A stretch of 64,000 nucleotides of DNA. Origin: an uncultured Holophagaceae bacterium. GTDB lineage: Bacteria > Acidobacteriota > Holophagae > Holophagales > Holophagaceae. Shown here piece by piece: positions 34,769-44,009 of the stretch. The translations under genes and the position numbers were made by a program. The notes under the pieces were generated by a model. The model had not been told where the DNA came from and ran no database searches. It was given only the letters and a program-made list of their open reading frames with translations. Position 1 is the first letter of the stretch, and every line of letters begins with the position of its first letter. The stretch lies in contig CAISFO010000033.1 of assembly GCA_903884655.1 (NCBI GenBank), forward strand, positions 1-64,000. The letters are read 5' to 3'.

Positions 34769-35160
34769 GGCGCTCGCCCCGCCTGGTCCCCCTCGGCGCG
34801 CGCCTGCCCAACCAGAAGGCCGAAGCGCGGTTGCGCCAGGCTTGGCGGTTCGTCGTTGGACCCGCCCTCGCGGACTGGACCCGGCCCTTGAGGGTGGAGC
34901 GGGAAGTCCTCGTCCTGGGTTGCTGGGAGCTGACCCGCATCACCCCCCTCCGGGAGGCGGCGATCGTGGTCTGGCCCCAAATGCGGGACCGCATCCAATG
35001 TGCCCTCGGCCTGAACCTCATGGGCCTGCAGATCGTGCCATGCGATCCCCCCATGGAAGCCCCCGAACCCACGAAGGATCCGGATCCCCTTCGCCGGGCC
35101 ATGCGCCTTCTGGAAGCCCGCCGCCTAGAACGCGTCCGGCTCGGACTGGAGTCCGAATAG
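34765..35160 (+). CDS. DUF721/DciA-like protein
   Basis: A 131-residue protein. Residues about 22-92 match the DUF721 pattern (RQAWRFVVGPALADWTRPLR; VLVLGCWELTRITPLREAA; MRDRIQCALGLNLMGLQIV). DciA is the ancestral loader or regulator of the replicative helicase DnaB in bacteria lacking DnaC; that role is by family. The tail is charged (RRAMRLLEARRLERVRLG). It overlaps the CoA-transferase stop by 4 bp and precedes tRNA-Pro. Confidence 0.78.
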   Translation: MRRSPRLVPLGARLPNQKAEARLRQAWRFVVGPALADWTRPLRVEREVLVLGCWELTRITPLREAAIVVWPQMRDRIQCALGLNLMGLQIVPCDPPMEAPEPTKDPDPLRRAMRLLEARRLERVRLGLESE

Positions 35161-35166
35161 CCGCGC

Positions 35167-35195
35167 TGGACGGCATTGGCTGTTTCCAGTACAGT
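35167..35195 (+). promoter_or_regulatory. Possible promoter of tRNA-Pro
   Basis: TGGACG (35167-35172) and TACAGT (35190-35195) are spaced by 17 bases and would start transcription a few bases before the tRNA at 35207. Confidence 0.4.
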
Positions 35196-35205
35196 CAAAC
35201 CTTCG

Positions 35206-35320
<115 letters not shown>

Positions 35321-35778
35321 GGGAAGCCTGCGAGAGGTGTCGAACCTCCGAGTGGGCTTGGCCGAGGCGCGACCAGATGTCGCGCAGAACAGGACCGGCC
35401 CATGGCGAAGCCGGGTGCGTTCGAATCCCGGCCTGGTGGGTCGGCATTTCTGTGGGGGCACAGCCCAACCCGCCAGGATGCTCAGGTCGAGGGGTGCCTC
35501 TCCACCTGACGCATCCCCCAGGAGGGCGCTCCCACTCGCCCTTTGGTCTCGCGAAGGTTGCACCTCTGGCACGACGAAGCGGAACCGGCCCACGGCGCAG
35601 CCGTGTGTTCGAATCCCGCCCCGGTGGGTCGAAAGCGAAGTAGGGGAACGGCCAATCGATTGAAGGGAACGGTGCCGTTGCGGCTTCCCACCCGGGGACA
35701 CATTTCTTTCGTGATCCGCTACGTCCCATAACCCAAGCTACAATGACGGGTTCCGTCCGCCGGGCGGGGAGCCCATCG

Positions 35779-36105
35779 ATGACCGATGTCTGCACCGTCA
35801 TGACCACCTGTGGCAGCGAGGAAACCGCCCTCACCATCGCCGCAGCTCTGGTGGACCAGGCCTACGCCGTCTGCGTGAACATCGTCCCCAGCATCAAGAG
35901 CTACTACTACTTCAAGGGCGAAACCCACCTGGACGAAGAGGTCCTGCTGATCATCAAGACCACCCGGGAACTCTTCCCCCAGGTCTCGGAAGTGATCACG
36001 GATCTGCACACCTACGAAGTTCCGGAAATCCTCATGTTTGCGGTCGAGGAGGGCTCTGAGCCCTTCCTGGACTGGATCCGCCAGAGCGTCAACCGCCTGG
36101 CCTGA
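35779..36105 (+). CDS. cutA: CutA1-family divalent-cation tolerance protein
   Basis: A 108-residue trimeric ferredoxin-like protein of the CutA1 family, linked to copper tolerance in E. coli but of uncertain biochemical role. Landmarks are [60 protein letters not shown] and [20 protein letters not shown] then FLDWI, all canonical. The start at 35779 has GGGGAG upstream. It ends 31 bp before glpX. Confidence 0.95.
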   Translation: MTDVCTVMTTCGSEETALTIAAALVDQAYAVCVNIVPSIKSYYYFKGETHLDEEVLLIIKTTRELFPQVSEVITDLHTYEVPEILMFAVEEGSEPFLDWIRQSVNRLA

Positions 36106-36136
36106 ACCAACCCCCCTTCGCCCCTGGAGCCCCATC

Positions 36137-37117
36137 ATGGAACAGACCCTGTCCCTCGAATTCCTTCGTGTGGTGGAGCAGGCCGCCATCGCTTGCGCCA
36201 CGTCCATCGGACATGGCCGGCGCAAGCACAGCGACAAGCTGGCCGTGGAAGCCATGCGCACAGCCATGGAATCCGTCCGCATGGATGGCACCATCGTCAT
36301 CGGCGAAGGCGAACGGGACGAGGCGCCCATGCTGTACATCGGTGAAAAGGTGGGCATGGGAGCGGATCTGGACGGCGACCACCCGGCAGTGGACATCGCG
36401 GTGGATCCCCTCGAAGGCACCAATCTCTGTGCCACGGGCGCGCCCAACGCCATCGCCGTGCTGGCGGCCACCGAGAAGGGCGGGCTGCTGCATGCCCCGG
36501 ACCTCTACATGGAGAAGCTGGTGGTCGGTCCATCCGCCAAGGGCAAGGTAAGCCTGGACGCACCCGTTCATGAAACCCTGCAGATCATCGCCAAATCCCT
36601 GGACCGGCAGGTCTCCGAGATCACGGTCACAGTCCTCGACCGGGAACGCCACGCCCAGCTCATTGCGGACATCCGCAAGGCGGGCGCCCGCATCCAGCTC
36701 ATCGGCGATGGCGACCTGAGCGCCGCCATCAGCACCGCCGTCAGCGGCACTGGCATCCACGCGGTCATGGGCACCGGAGGTGCTCCCGAAGGCGTGCTGT
36801 CCGCCGCGGCCTTGAAGTGCCTGAATGGCGAAATCCAGGGCCGCCTGAAGGTGGACACCAACACGGCGAGTCGCGAAAAGGCCGAGGCCATGGGCGTGGA
36901 TTTCAATCGCATCTACTTCACGGACGACCTGTGTCCCGGCAGGGAAATCGTGTTCGCAGCCTGCGGTGTCACCCACGGCAACCTCCTCAAAGGCGTGCTG
37001 CACTTCGGCCATGGACTGCGCACCTCCAGCCTCATCCTCACCTACGGAGCACGGCAGGTGCGCTTCATCGACACGGTCCACATCAAGGAAGGCGAGAACG
37101 TCACCGTCCGGTTCTAG
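36137..37117 (+). CDS. glpX: Fructose-1,6-bisphosphatase class II (GlpX)
   Basis: Gluconeogenic hydrolysis of fructose-1,6-bisphosphate. The 326 residues contain the metal and phosphate motifs [50 protein letters not shown] and [20 protein letters not shown], with the C-terminal [14 protein letters not shown]. The start at 36137 follows CTGGAG and gives the standard N-terminus. The presence of a bisphosphatase alongside malic enzyme indicates growth on organic acids, by inference. Confidence 0.97.
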   Translation: MEQTLSLEFLRVVEQAAIACATSIGHGRRKHSDKLAVEAMRTAMESVRMDGTIVIGEGERDEAPMLYIGEKVGMGADLDGDHPAVDIAVDPLEGTNLCATGAPNAIAVLAATEKGGLLHAPDLYMEKLVVGPSAKGKVSLDAPVHETLQIIAKSLDRQVSEITVTVLDRERHAQLIADIRKAGARIQLIGDGDLSAAISTAVSGTGIHAVMGTGGAPEGVLSAAALKCLNGEIQGRLKVDTNTASREKAEAMGVDFNRIYFTDDLCPGREIVFAACGVTHGNLLKGVLHFGHGLRTSSLILTYGARQVRFIDTVHIKEGENVTVRF

Positions 37118-37122
37118 CCACC

Positions 37123-37587
37123 TTGAAGGAATCCCTGCGTACCCGCCTCTTCCGCTGGGGCTTCAATCTCTGGCCCTGCTATCGGGGCACCGGGGCTCGC
37201 GTCACCTTCATCGCCAGCGACTGGCGGGAGGTTCGGGTCCACCTGCCGCTGTCCTGGCGCACCCGGAACGTCGTGGGCACCATCTTCGGAGGCAGCCTCT
37301 ACGCGGCGGTGGACCCCTTCTACATGATCATGCTCATGAAGCTGCTGGGACCCGAGTACGTGGTCTGGGACAAGGCAGCCTCCATCCGGTTCCGCAGGCC
37401 TGGCCGCGGCCCCCTCAGCGCCACCTTCCGCCTGGAGGTGTCTGAGCTGGCAGAAATCCGGAAGCTGCTGGCGGAAGAGCCGAAGATCGATCGAACCTAT
37501 GGAATTCAAATTTTGGATGCAAAGGGTTTAATACACGCGGAAGTGGAAAAGGTCATTCACATTTCCCTTCGCAAGGCTTCCTGCTAG
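37123..37587 (+). CDS. DUF4442 hotdog-fold protein (second copy in window)
   Basis: A 154-residue protein with RTRNVVGTIFGGSLYAAVDP then FYMIMLMKLLG, the DUF4442 core, as in the gene at 29219 but clearly divergent from it. It resembles acyl-CoA thioesterases of the PaaI group. The likely start is TTG at 37123, six bases after glpX, with no good ribosome-binding site; translation coupling is probable. The last codons are noticeably A+T-rich compared with the neighbours. Confidence 0.8.
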   Translation: MKESLRTRLFRWGFNLWPCYRGTGARVTFIASDWREVRVHLPLSWRTRNVVGTIFGGSLYAAVDPFYMIMLMKLLGPEYVVWDKAASIRFRRPGRGPLSATFRLEVSELAEIRKLLAEEPKIDRTYGIQILDAKGLIHAEVEKVIHISLRKASC

Positions 37588-37616
37588 GCTTTTAGCCTCA
37601 TCTTACGAGGCTCATC

Positions 37617-39641
37617 ATGACTTTCCTTTTTCGGGCGTCTCTTGGTCTCTGCCTGGGCTTCGCCTCCCTGGCGACGGTGGCCCAGTCCAAACCGGGCCTC
37701 GACCCCGTGAATCTCGACACCACGGTCCAACCCTGCGAGGACTTCTATGCCTTCGCCAACGGGGGCTGGCTCAAGGCCCACAGCATCCCCGCAGACAAGC
37801 CGCGTTACGGCGCCTTCGAGGAACTGAGCGAACGGAATCGCGCCATCCTCAAGACGATCCTGGAAGGCACCAGCGCGAAGACCACCTGGCCCAAGGGCAG
37901 CATCGAACAAAAGGTCGGCGACTTCTACGCCTCCGGCATGGACGAACGCGCCATCGAGCGCCGGGGCCTCGCGCCCCTCAAACCCGCCCTGGCCGCCATC
38001 GAAGGTCTGCACGACGCCAAGCAGCTGCCGGCACTTCTCGCCAGCCTGCATGGCCAAGGTCTTCCCGCGGGGTTCAGCTTCCACGTGCGACAGGACGCCA
38101 AGGCGTCCACCCAGTACCTTGGCTATCTCAACCAGGGCGGCACCGGCCTGCCCGATCGCGACTACTACCTCAAGGAGGATGCCCGCAGCCGGGACATCCG
38201 CGCCAAGTACGAACTCCACGTCGCCAAGATGTTCGAATTGGCTGGCGATGGACCAGCTCTGGCGGCAGTCCGGGCCAAGGTCGTGCTGGGCCTGGAAACC
38301 AGGCTGGCCCAGGCGCAGTGGACCCGCGTGGAGCTTCGCAATCCCCAGAAGACCTACAACAAGCGGACCCTGGATCAGGTGGCGGCGGAGGCCCCTGGCT
38401 TCGACTGGAAGGGCTACTTCAAGACACGTGGTGTCCAACAGGCGGACTTGAGTATGGGCCAGCCCTCCTTCTTCCAGGCCTTTGGAAAACTCGCCGCTGA
38501 AGTACCCGCTCCGCAATGGCGCACCTACCTGCGCTGGCACCTTCTCAACGCCACCGCCGGTCTCCTGCCCAAGGCCTTCGGCGATGAATCCTTCGCATTC
38601 CACGGCAGGACCCTCAACGGGACTCCCGAACAGGAACCCCGGGCCAAGCGCGTCGAGGCTGTCACGGATGGAACCCTCGGCGAGGCCCTGGGCCAGCTCT
38701 ACGTGAAGGTGGCCTTCCCACCCGAGGCCAAGGCCAAAGTGCTGGAGATGATCGAGATTCTCCGCATTGCCCTGCGGGAACGCATCACCCGTCTCGACTG
38801 GATGGGCGCCGACACCAAGCAGCAGGCCATCAAGAAGCTGAATGCCTTTGGCGTGAAGATCGGCTACCCCGACAAGTGGAAGACCTATGCCTTCGAGGTG
38901 AAGCGCGATGACTACTTCGGCAACGTCCGCCGGTCCGCGACCTTCCGCATCCACGAGAACCTGGCCAAGCTGGGCAAGCCCATCGACCGCACGGAATGGG
39001 GCATGACGCCCCCCACCGTGAACGCCTACTACAACCCCACCATGAACGAGATCGTGTTCCCGGCGGGCATCCTGCAGCCGCCCTTCTTCGATCCCAAGGC
39101 CGATGACGCGGTGAACTACGGCTCCCTGGGCTTCGTCATCGGCCATGAGATGACCCACGGCTTCGACGACAGCGGCAGCCAGTTCGATGCCGAGGGCAAC
39201 CTCAAGAACTGGTGGACGGAGGCGGACAAGAAGGCCTACGAGGCCCGCACCGACCTGGTGGTGAAGCAGTACGAGGCCTACGAACCCCTCAAGGGCGAGC
39301 ACGTGAACGGCAAGCTCACCCTGGGCGAGAACATCGCCGACATCGGCGGCCTGAAGATCGCCTTCGCCGCCTACCAGAACAGCCTGAAGGGCAAGGCGAT
39401 CCCGGAGCCCATCGACGGCTTCACGGGGCCCCAGCGCTTCTTCCTTGGCGCCGCCACCGTCTGGCGGAACCACATCCGCGAAGCGGCACTGGCCGTCCGA
39501 CTCAAGACCGATCCCCACAGCCCGGGCCGCGAGCGGGTCAATGGCCCCTTGTCCAACCTGCCCGAGTTCTATGAAGCCTTTGGCTGCAAGGACGGACAGC
39601 CCATGAAGCGGGACGAGCAGGTCCGGCCTGCGATCTGGTGA
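37617..39641 (+). CDS. Secreted M13-family zinc metallopeptidase (first of three)
   Basis: A 674-residue neprilysin/PepO-type peptidase. A signal peptide (FRASLGLCLGFASLATVAQ) precedes the M13 N-terminal domain (TTVQPCEDFYAFANGGWLKA). The catalytic domain has the zinc motif HEMTHGFDDSG (HEXXH), the third ligand Glu in GENIADIGGLKIAF, and the substrate-binding NAYYNPTMNEIVFPAGILQP. The C-terminus CKDGQPMKRDEQVRPAIW ends with the family's conserved Trp. Cleaves oligopeptides up to about 40 residues. First of three tandem paralogues, each with its own leader. Confidence 0.95.
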   Translation: MTFLFRASLGLCLGFASLATVAQSKPGLDPVNLDTTVQPCEDFYAFANGGWLKAHSIPADKPRYGAFEELSERNRAILKTILEGTSAKTTWPKGSIEQKVGDFYASGMDERAIERRGLAPLKPALAAIEGLHDAKQLPALLASLHGQGLPAGFSFHVRQDAKASTQYLGYLNQGGTGLPDRDYYLKEDARSRDIRAKYELHVAKMFELAGDGPALAAVRAKVVLGLETRLAQAQWTRVELRNPQKTYNKRTLDQVAAEAPGFDWKGYFKTRGVQQADLSMGQPSFFQAFGKLAAEVPAPQWRTYLRWHLLNATAGLLPKAFGDESFAFHGRTLNGTPEQEPRAKRVEAVTDGTLGEALGQLYVKVAFPPEAKAKVLEMIEILRIALRERITRLDWMGADTKQQAIKKLNAFGVKIGYPDKWKTYAFEVKRDDYFGNVRRSATFRIHENLAKLGKPIDRTEWGMTPPTVNAYYNPTMNEIVFPAGILQPPFFDPKADDAVNYGSLGFVIGHEMTHGFDDSGSQFDAEGNLKNWWTEADKKAYEARTDLVVKQYEAYEPLKGEHVNGKLTLGENIADIGGLKIAFAAYQNSLKGKAIPEPIDGFTGPQRFFLGAATVWRNHIREAALAVRLKTDPHSPGRERVNGPLSNLPEFYEAFGCKDGQPMKRDEQVRPAIW

Positions 39642-39754
39642 GGCCTAAGCCGAGGGACCCGGCATGCACACGGACAACAGGTACCCATCCTTTTCCCGAA
39701 ACAGCTCGAATCCGTGAATCCAGGGAGTCCTTACCGACCCTCGCGAGGTGCAGC

Positions 39755-41806
39755 ATGAACATACGAACGACGGCCCTGTTCCTTGGCCTGGCCTCAGGGC
39801 TGTTCGCCCAGGGCAGCGCAGCCCGCGGGATCCATCCCGAATTCATGGACCCAGGGGTGAAGCCCTGCGAAGACTTCTTCCTCCACGCCAACCGCAAGTG
39901 GCTGGAGTCCAACCCCATTCCCGCCGACCAGATCACCTGGGGAGCGATGAATGAACTGCGGGAAGCCAACCGCAGGACCCTGAAGGAAATCCTCGAAGCC
40001 GCCGCTGCCGCCAAGGCGCCCAAAGGTTCCGCCCTCCAGAAGGTGGGCGATTTCTATGCCTCGGGCATGGACCTCAAGACCATCGAGAAGGCGGGCCTGA
40101 GCCCCATCAAACCCCTCCTGGCCCGGGTGGAAGCGGTGAAGGATGCCCGGGGGCTCGCCCGGGAGATCGGCTTCCTTCATCGCGACCTCCGCCAGCACGA
40201 CCCCATCCTCCACGACCTCGCGAATCCGGCCTTCCGGTTCGGCGTGGACCAGGACGACATGGACAGTTCCAGCTACATCGCCCAGCTGGGCCAGGGCGGC
40301 CTTGGCCTGCCTGACCGCGACTACTACCTCCTGGAGGACGCCAAGTCCAAGGACCTGCGTGCCCGATACGTCGAGCACGTGACCCGGATGTTCGAGCTCC
40401 TGGGTGAATCCAAGCCCCTGGCGAAGGCGCATGCGGGTGTCGTGCTGAGCCTGGAAACCAGGCTTGCCTCAGCGTCCATGACCCAGGTGGAACGGCGGGA
40501 TCCCCATGCCACCTACCACAAGCTGAGCCCCGAAGCATTCGCGAAGCTGGCTCCGGGGTTCCCGTGGGCTGCCTACTTCCAGGCCATCGGCCTTCCGGAC
40601 CAGAAGGCCCTGCTCATCCGCCAGCCGAAGTTCTTCGAGGAGCTGGGCCGCATGGCGGCCAGCATTCCCCTGCTGCAATGGAAGACCTACCTCCGCTGGC
40701 ACCTGCTCCATGCGGCCGCCAGCGAGCTCCCCGAGGCCTTCGGGAACGAGAGCTTCGAGTTCTATGGCAAGGTCCTCTCTGGGGCCAAGGAACAGCAGGC
40801 CCGCTGGAAGCGGATCCAGGCCATCACCGACCTTGCCTTGGGTGAGCTGGTGGGCCAGCTCTATGTCGAAAAGGCCTTCGGACCGGCCGCCAAGGCCCGG
40901 ATGCTCGAGCTCGTGGGAAACCTTCGCGTGGCCCTCAAGGCGCGCATCGAGAGCCTCGAGTGGATGAGCGGGCCCACCAAGCAGAAGGCCGTGGATAAGC
41001 TGGCCGCCTTCAATGTCAAGATCGGGTTCCCCGACACCTGGCGCGACTACCGTCGGCTGGAAGTCAAGAAGGGTCCCTTTCTCGCCAACTGCGTGGCCGC
41101 TTCCCGCTTCGAGTTCCAGCGGGGCCTGGCCAAGCTCGGCAAGCCGATCGACCGCAATGAGTGGGGTATGACACCCCAGACCGTGAACGCCTACTACGAC
41201 CCCACCATGAACGAGATCGTCTTCCCGGCCGGGATCCTGCAGCCGCCATACTTCGACGCGCAGGCGGACGATGCCGTGAACTACGGCGGCATCGGCATGG
41301 TGATCGGCCATGAAATGACCCATGGCTTCGACGACGAGGGCCGCCAGTACGATGCCCAGGGCAACCTGAAGGACTGGTGGACGGAGGAAGACGCAAAGGC
41401 CTACGCTTCCCGCACGGACCTCGTGGTGCAGCAGGCCGGCGCCTTCGAGGCGCTGCCGGGACTCAAGCTCAATGGCAGTCTGACGCTGGGTGAGAACATC
41501 GCCGACCTGGGCGGCCTCAAGATCGCCTTCGAAGCCCTCAAGAGGCAGTGGACCAAGACTGGAAAACCCGCCCCCATTGATGGCTTCACCGCGGAACAGA
41601 GGTTCTTCCTCGGCTATGCGCAGGCCTGGCGCTTCCATGCCCGGCCCGAGGCCGCCCGCCTGCGGGTCATGACCGATCCCCACAGCCCGGCCAAGTTCCG
41701 GGTCAATGGACCCCTGTCGAACCTGCCGGAGTTCTTCGAGGCCTTCGGGTGCGGCGAAGGCAGCAGTATGCGGCGCGACGCGAAGGTCCGGCCCAGCATC
41801 TGGTAG
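39755..41806 (+). CDS. Secreted M13-family zinc metallopeptidase (second of three)
   Basis: A 683-residue paralogue of the neighbours. Its signal peptide is RTTALFLGLASGLFAQ, starting at 39755 after GAGGTG; a longer open frame from 39638 lacks signal-peptide features at its start. Zinc site HEMTHGFDDEG, third ligand in GENIADLGGLKIAF and substrate motif NAYYDPTMNEIVFPAGILQP are intact, and it ends RDAKVRPSIW. The 113 bp upstream gap may hold a separate promoter. Confidence 0.95.
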   Translation: MNIRTTALFLGLASGLFAQGSAARGIHPEFMDPGVKPCEDFFLHANRKWLESNPIPADQITWGAMNELREANRRTLKEILEAAAAAKAPKGSALQKVGDFYASGMDLKTIEKAGLSPIKPLLARVEAVKDARGLAREIGFLHRDLRQHDPILHDLANPAFRFGVDQDDMDSSSYIAQLGQGGLGLPDRDYYLLEDAKSKDLRARYVEHVTRMFELLGESKPLAKAHAGVVLSLETRLASASMTQVERRDPHATYHKLSPEAFAKLAPGFPWAAYFQAIGLPDQKALLIRQPKFFEELGRMAASIPLLQWKTYLRWHLLHAAASELPEAFGNESFEFYGKVLSGAKEQQARWKRIQAITDLALGELVGQLYVEKAFGPAAKARMLELVGNLRVALKARIESLEWMSGPTKQKAVDKLAAFNVKIGFPDTWRDYRRLEVKKGPFLANCVAASRFEFQRGLAKLGKPIDRNEWGMTPQTVNAYYDPTMNEIVFPAGILQPPYFDAQADDAVNYGGIGMVIGHEMTHGFDDEGRQYDAQGNLKDWWTEEDAKAYASRTDLVVQQAGAFEALPGLKLNGSLTLGENIADLGGLKIAFEALKRQWTKTGKPAPIDGFTAEQRFFLGYAQAWRFHARPEAARLRVMTDPHSPAKFRVNGPLSNLPEFFEAFGCGEGSSMRRDAKVRPSIW

Positions 41807-41827
41807 TAAGGCGCTGACGGATCGTCA

Positions 41828-41870
41828 AACCGGGGCAGGTAGGTTCCCGGACCTGCCGCCCCGGTTCCTA
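41828..41870 (+). terminator. Probable terminator between second and third M13 genes
   Basis: AACCGGGGCAGGT (41828-41840) pairs with ACCTGCCGCCCCGGTT (41851-41866) with a small bulge, followed by CCTAT. The poly-T tract is weak, so it may be an mRNA-stabilising hairpin instead. Confidence 0.5.
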
Positions 41871-41892
41871 TGCTGAATGTCCCGGAGTCCCC

Positions 41893-43899
41893 ATGCGCCT
41901 TCCCGCCTTCGCCCTCCCCCTGCTGGCCACCCTGGCCCTGAATGCCCAGCTGCCCTACAAGGGGTTCAACCCCGCCAACATTGATCCAGCCGTGAAACCC
42001 ACCCAGGACTTCTTCCAGTACGCGGTGGGAGGGTGGATCAAGCGCACCACCATCCCGGCGGAATACGAACGGTACGGCGTGGATCAGGAAATCGATGTCA
42101 GGACTCACCGGATCCTGAGGGAGATCCTGGAATCGGCCGCCACCACCCGATCTGCCCCTGGTTCAGAAGCCCAGAAGGTGGGGGACTTCTTTGCCAGCGG
42201 CATGGATGAGGCGGCCCTCGAGGCGGCGGGACTCGGGCCGCTGAAGCCCTTCCTCACGCGCATCGAAAACCTCCGGGATGCCGGTGGCCTCGCGGCCGTT
42301 CTGGCGGACCTGCACCGGGTGGGCTACTTCGCAGGCTTCTCTTTCAGCGCTGAGCAGGACGACAAGGAAAGCAGCCGCTACTCGATGGTCATGGCCCAGG
42401 ATGGCCTGGGGCTGCCGGACCGGGACTATTACGTGATGGCGGATGCCAAGTCGAAGGAGCTGCTGGCGGCCTACCGGGCCCATGTGGCGAAGATGCTGAA
42501 CCTGGCTGGGTTCGATCCCAAGGATGCCGACCAGGTCCTCGCCCTGGAGACGCGCCTCGCCAAGGCCAGCATGACCCGGGTTGAACAGCGGGATCCCAAC
42601 GCCATCTACCACGCCATGACTCCGGCCCAGCTCAAGACCGCCGCGCCCGGCTTCCCCTGGGACCTCTACCTGCAGGCCATGGGACTCACCCAGCCCGACC
42701 ACTTCGTGGTTCGCCAGCCCGCCTTCCTGGCCGAACTGGGCCGCATGGTCCAGGAGGTCCCCCTCGATCATTGGCGTGTTTACCTGCGCTGGACCCTCCT
42801 GCACGGAACGGCCTCGGCCCTGCCACGGACCTTCGAGCAGGAGGACTTCGCCTTCTTCGGCACCCGCCTGAAGGGCACCACCGCCCAGCATCCGCGCTGG
42901 AAACGGGTGATGTACGCCACCGACGAGGGACTGGGCGAAGCTCTCGGGAAGCTCTACGTGCAGCGGGCCTTCCCGGCCAGCAGCAAGGCCAAAGTGCTGG
43001 AGATGGTCGAGAACCTCCGCATGGCACTGAAAGCCCGCATCGAGGGGCTGGCCTGGATGAGCTCCGCCACCAAGGCCAAAGCCCAGCAGAAACTGGCCGC
43101 CATGCGCGTGAAGATCGGATATCCCGACGTCTGGCGGGACTACTCTGGGCTCGATGTCCGCCGCCAGCCGTTCGTGCTGAACGTGATGGAGACACGACGC
43201 TTCGAGCTCCAGCGCCGGCTGGCGAGGCTGGGGAAGCCCATCGACCGGACCGAGTGGGGCATGACCCCGCAGACCAACAACGCCCAGTACAACCCCACCT
43301 TGAATGACATCACCTTCCCCGCGGGCATCCTGCAGCCGCCCTACTTCGACGCCACCGCGGATGACGCGGTCAACTACGGCAACATCGGCGCGACCATCGG
43401 CCACGAGATGACCCACGGCTTCGATGACGAGGGCCGCCAGTTCGACGCCGATGGCAACCTCAAGAACTGGTGGACCGTCGAGGACGAGCAGGCCTACAAC
43501 GTCCGCGCCGAGCAGGTGGCGAAGCAGTTCGACGCCTACGAACCCCTGCCCGGCCTGCACCTGAACGGGCACCTCACCCTGGGCGAGAACATCGCCGACC
43601 TGGGTGGCCTCAAGATCGCCTGGGATGCCTGGAAGCTGAGCCAGAAGGGGAAGCCGCCCGTGGGCAGGATCGCTGGTTTCACACCGGAGCAGCGCTTCTT
43701 CCTGGGCTATGCGGAAACCTGGCGCACCCTCACTCGCGAAGAGACGGCCCGCCTGCGAGTCGTCACGGACCCCCACAGTCCGGCGAGGTTCAGGGTGAAT
43801 GGACCGCTCGCGAACCTCCCGGAGTTCTTCGAAGCCTTCGGCTGCAAGGATGGCGATCCCATGAAGCGGCCCCTCGCTGTCCGACCTGCCATCTGGTAG
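41893..43899 (+). CDS. Secreted M13-family zinc metallopeptidase (third of three)
   Basis: A 668-residue paralogue with signal peptide RLPAFALPLLATLALNAQ. Zinc motif HEMTHGFDDEG and GENIADLGGLKIAW are intact. The substrate-binding segment differs from its sisters: NNAQYNPTLNDITFPAGILQ instead of NAYY-PTMNEIVFPAGILQ, replacing an aromatic residue, which suggests altered specificity. The start at 41893 follows CGGAG. Ends RPLAVRPAIW. Confidence 0.95.
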   Translation: MRLPAFALPLLATLALNAQLPYKGFNPANIDPAVKPTQDFFQYAVGGWIKRTTIPAEYERYGVDQEIDVRTHRILREILESAATTRSAPGSEAQKVGDFFASGMDEAALEAAGLGPLKPFLTRIENLRDAGGLAAVLADLHRVGYFAGFSFSAEQDDKESSRYSMVMAQDGLGLPDRDYYVMADAKSKELLAAYRAHVAKMLNLAGFDPKDADQVLALETRLAKASMTRVEQRDPNAIYHAMTPAQLKTAAPGFPWDLYLQAMGLTQPDHFVVRQPAFLAELGRMVQEVPLDHWRVYLRWTLLHGTASALPRTFEQEDFAFFGTRLKGTTAQHPRWKRVMYATDEGLGEALGKLYVQRAFPASSKAKVLEMVENLRMALKARIEGLAWMSSATKAKAQQKLAAMRVKIGYPDVWRDYSGLDVRRQPFVLNVMETRRFELQRRLARLGKPIDRTEWGMTPQTNNAQYNPTLNDITFPAGILQPPYFDATADDAVNYGNIGATIGHEMTHGFDDEGRQFDADGNLKNWWTVEDEQAYNVRAEQVAKQFDAYEPLPGLHLNGHLTLGENIADLGGLKIAWDAWKLSQKGKPPVGRIAGFTPEQRFFLGYAETWRTLTREETARLRVVTDPHSPARFRVNGPLANLPEFFEAFGCKDGDPMKRPLAVRPAIW

Positions 43900-44009
43900 T
43901 CCCTGCCCAGGGATGCGACCCGCCCGCGAGTCCAAGGAAGGCCCACCCCAGTTGTGACACCTGCCAATCCTCACCCCGTGGGATGATGAGCGGCTTTCAT
44001 GAGGTCCCC

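Noticed and set aside
37584..39518. A long minus-strand frame opposite the first M13 peptidase, and similar ones opposite the other two
   Set aside because: Mirror frames with Gly/Leu/Val/His-biased composition; the plus-strand proteins have intact zinc sites.
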